A stretch of DNA of 40,837 nt, taken from NCBI GenBank assembly GCA_017962605.1, contig JAGCUY010000046.1:1-40837 (forward strand). Direction: 5' to 3'. How positions within the stretch are numbered: the first letter of the stretch is position 1; every line of letters begins with the position of its first letter. The DNA comes from Kiritimatiellia bacterium (GTDB taxonomy: Bacteria > Verrucomicrobiota > Kiritimatiellia > RFP12 > JAAYLN01). This document shows, in pieces, positions 7,407 through 13,754 of this stretch. Under the pieces are notes generated by a model. It ran no database searches. It worked only from the letters and a program-made list of their open reading frames with translations, and was not told where the DNA came from. A program made the translations under genes and the position numbers.

Positions 7407-8194
7407 ACCCAAACGACAAGGAAAGAATAGTCAAGGCGCTTGCGGAAATGGAGACGCGGCATGGCTGCCGCATTTTGTTCACCGTCGAAAGCGGCAGCCG
7501 TGCCTAGGGCTTCGCCTCGCCTGACAGCGACTACGACGTGCGCGGTGTCTTCGTCCGCCCGCTGGACTGGTATCTCCAGCTTAGGGATGACTTGCCAGAT
7601 ACAGTCGTGGAGAGCCTTCCGGGCGACCTTGACGTTTCGCTTTGGGACGTCAAAAAAGCGCTTGTGCAACTGTCGAAGTCGAACGCCTCATTTCTCGAAT
7701 GGCTCGGAAGCCCGATCATATACAGGGACGCCGGCCTTATCGCCACTTTGAATGAGGCGAAGGTCCGGTGTTTCAACCCTGCCCATGTCGCCTATCACTA
7801 CGCTTCGATGTTTCGCAAGGCCATGGAGGCGCGAGGCCCGGACGGCTCCCTGCGCATCAAGAAGCTCTGTTACGCGCTCCGGGCCAGACTGTGCCTTCGA
7901 TACGTGATGGCTTTTGAGAAGATGCCGCCAACGCCCTTTGCCTCCGTTCTTGAAGGCGTGGAGCTGAGCGCAAGCGAACGCGAGGCAATCAATGATGTCC
8001 TTGCAAGGAAGGAGCACGCGCTGGAATCGGACACCGTTGCGCCGGACGCGCGGCTGGAGGGCTTGCTAGCGGACAGATACGACATGATTGCGTCGCATCC
8101 TTGGCGCAGGCAACCGGCAACGGAAACTGCCATCAGCCAGCTTGACGCCCTTTTCCGCTCATGCGTCAAATCGGCTACGCCACCTGGGCAGTAG
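7403..8194 (+). pseudogene. Second nucleotidyltransferase of the same family, interrupted by an in-frame TAG
   Basis: Reads as one 263-codon frame from the ATG at 7403 except for TAG at 7505-7507. The signature reads GSRA-stop-GFASPDSDYDVRG, and the missing residue is normally Trp or Tyr, so a single change (TGG or TAT/TAC to TAG) explains it. The metal-binding pair DSDYD lies just after the stop, so a product ending there is dead. The rest is intact: FLEWLGSPIIY, HYASMF and a helical C-terminus end cleanly at 8194. The next in-frame ATG inside the distal frame is far beyond the catalytic residues. It may be a recent pseudogene, or may be read through if an amber suppressor exists. Translationally coupled to the preceding gene. 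Confidence 0.8.
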
Positions 8195-8244
8195 ACACCA
8201 AATTGCAACCATAGGGCAGCAACCGCGTTTGGGAGAAAGCCAAA

Positions 8245-8652
8245 ATGATTTGCAAGTTCTTCCTTTTCAAATCGAACGGCCTGGAGGCTAAAGGGTTCTC
8301 AACGAAAAACCGTCTTTGCTTCAATCGGCCAAAGTCGGATTTCGATTTTACCTGGCCTGCTAGAGACATGCTTGCGGATTGCGCCGATTTCAACTCTGGC
8401 TGGTGCGTCTCCACCGTTGAAAGCGCACTCTGGGCGCTCAACACAACCGGCACATTCGAGGACGCCCTCATCGCGGCCGTGAACCTTGGCGGAGACGCGG
8501 ACTCCATCGGCGCCGTCTGCGGGCAACTCGCCGGAGCGAAGTACGGACTCTCGGCAATACCGGAGCGGTGGCTGCACGCCATCAAGGATCATGGCCGCGT
8601 CGATGCTCTCTTCCAGAAATTCCTCGCCGCGCTGGGAATAGAAAATATATAA
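8245..8652 (+). pseudogene. ADP-ribosylglycohydrolase, C-terminal half only
   Basis: 135-codon frame. Residues about 50-120 carry the family's C-terminal hallmark: SGWCVSTVESALWAL, then GGDADSIGAVCGQLAGAKYG, which holds the conserved Asp metal ligands of the DraG/ADP-ribosylglycohydrolase fold, then IPERWLHAI. The N-terminal half with the other metal ligands is missing, and full-length relatives have about 250-300 residues. The first 45 residues are not recognisable. The frame can be extended upstream to an ATG at 8161, but that crosses a TAG at 8212. Best read as a decayed third gene of the nucleotidyltransferase operon. Confidence 0.75.
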
Positions 8653-8745
8653 AATTATATTTTATACCAAATACACAAATTCGCAGTAAAATATTTCTTT
8701 GAAAAACATTGACGCAGCCATGATTATTTGGAATAATGGTTGCAC
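8641..8745 (+). repeat. Duplicated promoter cassette, copy B
   Basis: Near copy of 6156-6260 (about 90% identical by eye). The overlap with the last codons of the glycohydrolase remnant (stop at 8650-8652) suggests the cassette arrived or was copied together with gene decay. Hexamer spacing is kept in both copies. Confidence 0.85.
8709..8737 (+). promoter_or_regulatory. Promoter of the metallophosphoesterase gene (TTGACG-N17-AATAAT)
   Basis: TTGACG at 8709-8714, 17-base spacer, AATAAT at 8732-8737, within copy B of the cassette. The -35 and the spacer length equal those of copy A, and only one base of the -10 differs, so both transcripts are probably controlled alike. Confidence 0.65.
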
Positions 8746-8784
8746 ATTACGGAAGGTGGAAATGGTAACAAGGATCGATGTCGT

Positions 8785-9471
8785 ATGAAGGTAATGGCCA
8801 TATCGGATTTGCATGGGCGGATGGAGGGGCTTGATCCTGGAGATGCCGAGCTCGTTCTCATAGCTGGAGACTTCGCGCCGCTGGAGGGCTGGAGTTATGT
8901 CGATTTATGCAATCAGGTGTCATGGGTGCGAAATCGCTTTTGCAAATGGTGCGCGGCGCATCCAAGTGTCCAGTTCCGCATCATCCCCGGCAACCATGAT
9001 CTCTTCGCGCAATGGCCAGAGGTGCGCGCAAAGGTGAGCTGGCCGGACAACACCCGGATGCTAATCGACGAGGAGGATGAGGTCGGCGGTCTACGTCTGT
9101 ATGGCACGCCATGGGTTCCGCGCATCAATGCCCATTGGGCGTTTGAGGAGGTGGCGTCTGGACAACTTGCCGAAAAGTTTTCCGCCATACCTGGTGGCCT
9201 CGATGTGCTACTAACCCACACGCCACCCCGTATCCGGCATCGCAAGGTTGATGTTTCGATGGCCTGGAACTCGCCTCACTTTGGAAGCGAAGAGCTGACG
9301 AGAGAAATCGCCAAGAAGCATCCACGCTTCGTCTTTTGCGGACACATCCACACGGGCGACCATGCGCCTGTCGTCATTGACCACGGCGAATCGCAAACGT
9401 CAATCTACAACGTCTCGCGCCTCAACGAAGACTACGAAATCGCCTACGACCCTCTGCGTTTGGAGATATGA
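8785..9471 (+). CDS. Calcineurin-like metallophosphoesterase
   Basis: 228 residues with the full set of metal-ligand motifs in order: SDLHGR (D-x-H), GDF, GNHD, THTPP and GHIHTG. It is therefore likely an active two-metal phosphoesterase; nucleic acid, nucleotide or protein substrates cannot be told apart. The start at 8785 (MKVMAISDLHG) places the first motif near the N-terminus as is usual, with AAGGA about ten bases upstream; an ATG at 8740 in frame would lie on the promoter and is rejected. Shares a promoter cassette with the nucleotidyltransferase operon, which hints at a common phosphate- or RNA-end-related task (inference). Confidence 0.88.
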   Translation: MKVMAISDLHGRMEGLDPGDAELVLIAGDFAPLEGWSYVDLCNQVSWVRNRFCKWCAAHPSVQFRIIPGNHDLFAQWPEVRAKVSWPDNTRMLIDEEDEVGGLRLYGTPWVPRINAHWAFEEVASGQLAEKFSAIPGGLDVLLTHTPPRIRHRKVDVSMAWNSPHFGSEELTREIAKKHPRFVFCGHIHTGDHAPVVIDHGESQTSIYNVSRLNEDYEIAYDPLRLEI

Positions 9472-9991
9472 GGGCGAAGATAGGAGGGGTCTCCATGTCG
9501 CCCAATCTCCTTGCATGCAGCCAAGCGGGCTAGGCGACCCCGTTCGTCAAATAATGGACACCAAACATAATGCCGAAGAGAAGAGTCTTTGTCTTTCTTT
9601 TTCCAAATTATAGACTCGCAGTGTCCAAAATCCAGACAATTTGTGCAGCCTTGGCTGCACAAATCTGGAATGTTGATTTTGTCCAGCCGCGGCTGGACAA
9701 TTGCCCATTTGGTTAAAAGTCCAGCCATGACTGGACAAATAGAGGGAAAGATTCGATACGCAGTGCGTATCAAATCAACTCCGTGTGGGGGAGGTCGACC
9801 GACCCCAACCATCACGCCAAGGATTCGGGAAGATTCGCTCATTTGATGGGGAAAGGCACCATGAACGAAACCCTAGAGATACGGTTGCGCAACCATAACA
9901 CTATTAATTAAACAAGGCTCCGCTGAAACACCATCGCGCCTATGTAGCATATGGTATATTCAAACAATATATGATGGTTTGAAAAAACCAT
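9472..9991. other. Gene-free region upstream of the type I locus
   Basis: About 520 bases between the metallophosphoesterase and the methylase promoter with no convincing reading frame. It contains three consecutive palindromes (9631-9736), a GATACGC-AGT-GCGTATC hairpin (9755-9771), and a GTCGACC-rich patch near 9795-9806. A TGGTTT-GAAA-AAACCA inverted repeat (9975-9990) sits directly upstream of the -35 box of the next promoter. Confidence 0.6.
9631..9736. repeat. Three consecutive palindromes with CCAGCC/GGCTGG cores
   Basis: Palindrome 1: TTTGTGCAGCC (9640-9650), two bases, GGCTGCACAAA (9653-9663), flanked by TCCAGA and TCTGGA. Palindrome 2: TTGTCCAGCC (9679-9688), GC, GGCTGGACAA (9691-9700). 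Palindrome 3: GTCCAG (9719-9724), CCATGA, CTGGAC (9731-9736). They are closely related to each other, spaced about 40 bases apart. None has a T-run, so they are not simple terminators. Possible operator array, REP-like repeats or recombination sites. Confidence 0.8.
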
Positions 9992-10020
9992 TTGACGAAA
10001 ATCGCGGGACTTGATATAAT
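9992..10020 (+). promoter_or_regulatory. Promoter of the type I defence locus (TTGACG-N17-TATAAT)
   Basis: TTGACG (9992-9997), a 17-base spacer, and a perfect TATAAT (10015-10020), eleven bases before the ATG at 10032. A hairpin TGGTTT-GAAA-AAACCA ends two bases before the -35 box and could be an operator. The leader is at most a few bases and has no Shine-Dalgarno sequence. Confidence 0.7.
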
Positions 10021-10031
10021 GTTTCTTGAAA

Positions 10032-11861
10032 ATGGATAGTGTGTCGATGAGCAACCTTGTTGATTTAATTATGGAGATGGTGCCTCTGCCTCGTGGCGCG
10101 ATGCGCACGGGGGATGTCGCCTACATGTGCGCCGAAGTGGCATACGTGCTGTCGAAGATGGACGACAGGTTCATTTCACGCGAGGCGGACTTCATCGACT
10201 TTTTGAACACGATTGACTGCTCGCTCGAATTGCGCGCCGACTTGATGCGTGATGTCGTACCGTTGTGGCCAAGGATTTCGCGTGTCCAGGGCAGGCATAG
10301 CAAAGCGGAATGTGAGGAGGCCATAGCCGAATGTGCGCGGCGCAGCGACCTTGAAAACGCCAATGTTCCAGACTCTCTCATCCCCCTTGTCGTCAAGGTC
10401 CTCTCTTCGGAACCAGGTGGCATCATGGCCGACATCGCCTGCGGCCGCGGACTCGTCCTCGCCAAGGCGTTGTCAGAGGATTCGGATTTGAAAGGCGAGG
10501 GCGTCGATATCGTCCCGCGCACCGCCAATTTCGCCGAGATGCTTGTCTTGCCCTATGGAACACGGTGCGGCATCTACTGTAAGTCGGCCTTTGATTTCAT
10601 AGCGGACCACATGTGGAAATACGACAAGGTGTTCTGCTTCCCCCCAATGGGCTTGCGGGCCGATCGCGATTCTCGGTGGGAGGAGTTCCAACGCATGCTC
10701 CCCAGCGCATTCGAGAATGTTGGGGCCGGCTGCCGAAGCGAACTTCTTTTCACGCTGGCGACTGTCGCCGCCATGAAGGAAGACGGACGGGCGGTCGTTC
10801 TCCTCCCCGAGGGGGCGTTGTCCAACCAGATGCGCAGCGCTGTGGCGGCAAGGGAATATCTGCTTGAGAGCGGCTATCTCGACTGCGTTGTTTCACTTCC
10901 AGACAGGCTGATGGAGCGGACGCAGATAGGACTCTCGCTCCTGATCCTGTCTCGCCAAGAGGGGCGCCGGGCGGTCACAATGATTGACGCGTCCGAACTC
11001 GGCGAGCGCGGGCGGCGCTTCAACACGATATCCAAGGCGACCGTCGAGAAGATCGTGAACGCCGTCTATGGGTTCGCGAACGACGAGAGCTGGACGCGCG
11101 AACACTGCAAGCTGGTATCCTGCGTGGAGATGCGCGAAAGCGGGTATAACTTTTCCGTGCGCCACTATTTCGAGAAGGCGGCTGTCCCGACGTTTGCAAA
11201 CGCGGTTCGGTTCGGCGACGTGCTGGAGGGCATCGACCGCGGGGCCAATGTCGCCTCCGACGACATGGACGACCTCGTGGCGTCAGGCAAGGGCGCCTGC
11301 TACTATCTCTCCCCCGGCCATATTGACAACGGCATCATCTCCGACGATCTTCCCGAGATGCGCGAACTGCCGCCAAAGACGCCGCCACTTCAAGCCGGCG
11401 ACCTGATTCTCATGCGCACAGGCGCGACCTCGAAAATCGCCGTCTATGAGGATGTCTTTGACAAGCCGGTTGTCCTGAGTGCGAACCTATTTGTCTGCCG
11501 CTTGAAGAGGGACATGATCGACCCCTGGTTTCTGAAGGCCTTTCTGGAAAGCGCGGAGGGCAAATCCCTTATCGCGTCAATCGCAATCGGCGCGGTGATC
11601 AAGTCAATCTCGATCAAGAGCCTTTCCGACATGCGCATTCCCCTTCCGCCGATGAAGCGGCAGAGGAAAATCGCCGCCGCGTTCAAGTCCAAGTTCGACC
11701 GTCTTCGGACGCTTAAGCGGGAAGTGGCGAAAGTTGAGAAGGAAATGAGTGCGGAAGGCGGAGTGTGGAGTGTGGAGTGGAGTGCGGAAGGCGGAGTGCG
11801 GAAGGCGGAGTGCGGAAGGCGGAGTGCGGAGTTGATTGTGGAGGATAATGATGACCGTTAA
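10032..11861 (+). CDS. N6-methylase-like protein with degenerate catalytic motif and HsdS-like C-terminus
   Basis: About 609 residues. The middle region is a gamma-type N6-methylase fold: motif I as ADIACGRG (about 133-140), an acidic residue in GVDIVPR, then the motif IV position reads VFCFPPMG (about 201-208) where N/D-PP-Y/F is expected, so the catalytic Asn is replaced by Phe. VLLPEGAL and LSLLILSR follow as in HsdM. The C-terminal part (about 385-580) looks like one HsdS target-recognition half: FGDVLEGIDRGANV, LQAGDLILMRTGATSKIAV, ISIKSLSDMRIPLPPMKRQRKIAAAF, then a coiled-coil helix. The last 30 residues are encoded by a GCGGA-rich repeat. It may be a catalytically silent specificity partner, or a divergent methylase. 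A TTG at 10026 could be the start. The end overlaps the next gene by 11 bases. Confidence 0.75.
   Translation: MDSVSMSNLVDLIMEMVPLPRGAMRTGDVAYMCAEVAYVLSKMDDRFISREADFIDFLNTIDCSLELRADLMRDVVPLWPRISRVQGRHSKAECEEAIAECARRSDLENANVPDSLIPLVVKVLSSEPGGIMADIACGRGLVLAKALSEDSDLKGEGVDIVPRTANFAEMLVLPYGTRCGIYCKSAFDFIADHMWKYDKVFCFPPMGLRADRDSRWEEFQRMLPSAFENVGAGCRSELLFTLATVAAMKEDGRAVVLLPEGALSNQMRSAVAAREYLLESGYLDCVVSLPDRLMERTQIGLSLLILSRQEGRRAVTMIDASELGERGRRFNTISKATVEKIVNAVYGFANDESWTREHCKLVSCVEMRESGYNFSVRHYFEKAAVPTFANAVRFGDVLEGIDRGANVASDDMDDLVASGKGACYYLSPGHIDNGIISDDLPEMRELPPKTPPLQAGDLILMRTGATSKIAVYEDVFDKPVVLSANLFVCRLKRDMIDPWFLKAFLESAEGKSLIASIAIGAVIKSISIKSLSDMRIPLPPMKRQRKIAAAFKSKFDRLRTLKREVAKVEKEMSAEGGVWSVEWSAEGGVRKAECGRRSAELIVEDNDDR
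11747..11832 (+). repeat. GAGTGCGGAAGGCG simple repeat inside the methylase-like gene
   Basis: Repeats of GAGTGCGGAAGGCG and GTGGAGTG, in frame, encoding the tail SAEGGVWSVEWSAEGGVRK and beyond. The reverse-complement type occurs at 12206-12287, at the beginning of hsdM. These are the same class of simple repeats as in the intergenic regions, here absorbed into coding sequence. Confidence 0.8.
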
Positions 11862-12204
11862 TGTAACAAAGGACAAAAGCAAGCGATTTGCACTTCGGAT
11901 AATTCGCTTGTACAAATGGCTAACATCCGAAAAGAAGGAGTTTGTCTTGGCGAAGCAACTCTTGCGGAGCGGAACAAGCATTGGTGCCAACGCAAGGGAG
12001 GCGGAACGGGGGCAAAGTAAGCAGGACTTTTACGCGAAATACAATATTGCCCTCAAGGAGGCTGATGAAACCGCATATTGGCTTGAATTGCTGTACGAGA
12101 GCGGCGATCTTACAGAAGACGAGTTCAATTCAATCTATTCAGATTGCGAAGAGTTGATCCGTCTCCTTGTCTCGATAACAAAAACGCAGAGGAGGTCAAA
12201 ATGA
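11851..12204 (+). CDS. Four-helix-bundle protein (23S rRNA intervening-sequence family)
   Basis: 117 residues. Matches the small four-helix-bundle family first seen in 23S rRNA intervening sequences: FALRIIRLYKWLTSEKKEFVLAKQLLRSGTSIGANAREAE in pieces, followed by KQDFYAKYNIALKEADETAYWLELL. The segment SGTSIGAN and the A-x-E pattern are diagnostic. Function is unknown, but these genes are frequently found inside type I restriction loci. GGAGG lies six bases before the ATG at 11851. The stop overlaps the hsdM start (ATGA). Confidence 0.9.
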   Translation: MTVNVTKDKSKRFALRIIRLYKWLTSEKKEFVLAKQLLRSGTSIGANAREAERGQSKQDFYAKYNIALKEADETAYWLELLYESGDLTEDEFNSIYSDCEELIRLLVSITKTQRRSK

Positions 12205-13754
12205 CAGTTCCTCCCTCCGCCCTCACCACTCCGCACTCCGCCCTCATCACTCCTCCCTCCGCCCTCACCACTCCTCCCTCCGCCAGTGACCTCTACAACT
12301 TCATCTACAGGGCCTGCGACTACCTGCGTGGTCCGGTCGGCCATGAGAGCTTCAAGGACTACATCACGCCGCTTCTCTACTACAAGCGCCTGAGCGATAC
12401 ATGGGACGAGGAATACCAGTCCGCGCTTGAGGAGTCCTCCGGCGACGAGGAATACGCCCGCCTTCCGGAGCAGCACCGCTTCGTCATCCCGGAGGGCTGC
12501 CACTGGGAGGATGTCCGCCAGCGCGATGAGAATCTCGGCGCTGCAATCATCGAGGCGCTTCACCTCATCGAACAGGCCAACCCCGACACGCTCTACGGCG
12601 TGCTGAGCGCCTTCTCCACTGCGAACTTCACAGACAAAAGCATCGTCGGCGACGAACGCTTCCGCAACCTGATTGAGCACCTTTCCAAGCGCAGGCTCGG
12701 GAACAGGGACTACCCCGCAGACCTGATGGGCGACGCCTACGAATTCCTTCTCAAGAAGTTCGCCGACGAATCGAAGGCGAAGGCCGGCGAATTCTACACC
12801 CCGCGGCCAGTGGTCCGGCTGCTCGTCCGTATCCTAGACCCCCAGCCCGGCGAACGCGTCTATGACCCCGCGTGCGGATCCGGTGGCATGCTGATAGAGG
12901 CCGTCCGCCACATGCGCAACTCGAAACTGTGCTTCGGGCGCATCTTCGGCCAGGAGCAGAATCCGATGAACGCCGCCATCGCGAAGATGAACCTCTTCCT
13001 CCACGGCGCGTCCGACTTCTGCATCATGCAGGGCGACACGCTGCGCAACCCGAAGATACTGCAGGGCGGCGGGCTCGCGACTTTCGACTGCGTCATCGCG
13101 AATCCCCCGTTCTCCCTCGACCGCTGGGGCGCGGAGATGTGGCAGACCGACGCCTACGGGCGCAACATCATGGGAACCCCGCCCGCGACGAACGGCGACT
13201 ATGCGTGGATTCAGCACATGGTGAAGTCGATGCGGCCGGGGCGCGGCCGCATGGCCGTCGTGCTGCCGCAGGGAGTTCTCTTCCGTGGCGGCGCCGAAGG
13301 GCAGATTCGCCGCCAGTTGGTCGAAAACGGATTCGTCGAGGCCGTGGTCACGCTTGGCGACAAGATCTTCTACGGCACTGGCCTTTCCCCCTGCTTCCTG
13401 GTCCTTCGCTGGGTGAGGCCGCGCGGACGCGAGCGCAAGGTCATCATGATTGACGGGTCGAAGATACTCACCCGTCAGCGCGCGCAGAACGTCCTGTCCG
13501 ACGACGATGTCGATAGGCTCTACAAGCTTTACGCCGACTACAGGGATGTCGAGGACTTCGCCAAGGTCGTGACGACGGACGACATCGCGGCAAAGGGCTA
13601 CGACCTCTCGGTCAACAAGTATGTGAAGTACCACGAGGAGAAGTCCCGCAGCTATGACGAGGTCAAGTCCGATTTCGACGCCACGCTGGAAGAAGTGAAA
13701 TCGGCTACGGCGAAGTTCCGTTCGCTGCTGGAGAGTGGAGGTCTTCTGAAATGA
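12201..13754 (+). CDS. hsdM: Type I restriction-modification DNA methyltransferase subunit
   Basis: 517 residues. HsdM N-terminal helical domain (SDLYNFIYRACDYLRG... onward), then the N6-adenine methylase domain with motif I DPACGSGG (222-229) and motif IV NPPF (301-304), both intact. It transfers methyl groups to adenine within the sequence chosen by HsdS. The start has GGAGG five bases upstream. The first 28 residues (TVPPSALTTPHSALITPPSA-type) are encoded by a CTCCCTCCGCCCTCAC simple repeat and are not part of the family. Stop overlaps the start of the fusion gene (ATGA). No separate HsdS follows; the S part is fused to the next methylase. Confidence 0.93.
   Translation: MTVPPSALTTPHSALITPPSALTTPPSASDLYNFIYRACDYLRGPVGHESFKDYITPLLYYKRLSDTWDEEYQSALEESSGDEEYARLPEQHRFVIPEGCHWEDVRQRDENLGAAIIEALHLIEQANPDTLYGVLSAFSTANFTDKSIVGDERFRNLIEHLSKRRLGNRDYPADLMGDAYEFLLKKFADESKAKAGEFYTPRPVVRLLVRILDPQPGERVYDPACGSGGMLIEAVRHMRNSKLCFGRIFGQEQNPMNAAIAKMNLFLHGASDFCIMQGDTLRNPKILQGGGLATFDCVIANPPFSLDRWGAEMWQTDAYGRNIMGTPPATNGDYAWIQHMVKSMRPGRGRMAVVLPQGVLFRGGAEGQIRRQLVENGFVEAVVTLGDKIFYGTGLSPCFLVLRWVRPRGRERKVIMIDGSKILTRQRAQNVLSDDDVDRLYKLYADYRDVEDFAKVVTTDDIAAKGYDLSVNKYVKYHEEKSRSYDEVKSDFDATLEEVKSATAKFRSLLESGGLLK
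12206..12287 (+). repeat. CTCCCTCCGCCCTCACCA simple repeat encoding the HsdM N-terminus
   Basis: About five degenerate copies of a pyrimidine-rich unit (CCTCCGCCCTCACCACT), in frame with hsdM, adding about 28 Pro/Ser/Thr-rich residues. Its complement matches the style of the repeat at 11747-11832, so the two flank the four-helix-bundle gene in inverted orientation. Confidence 0.75.
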
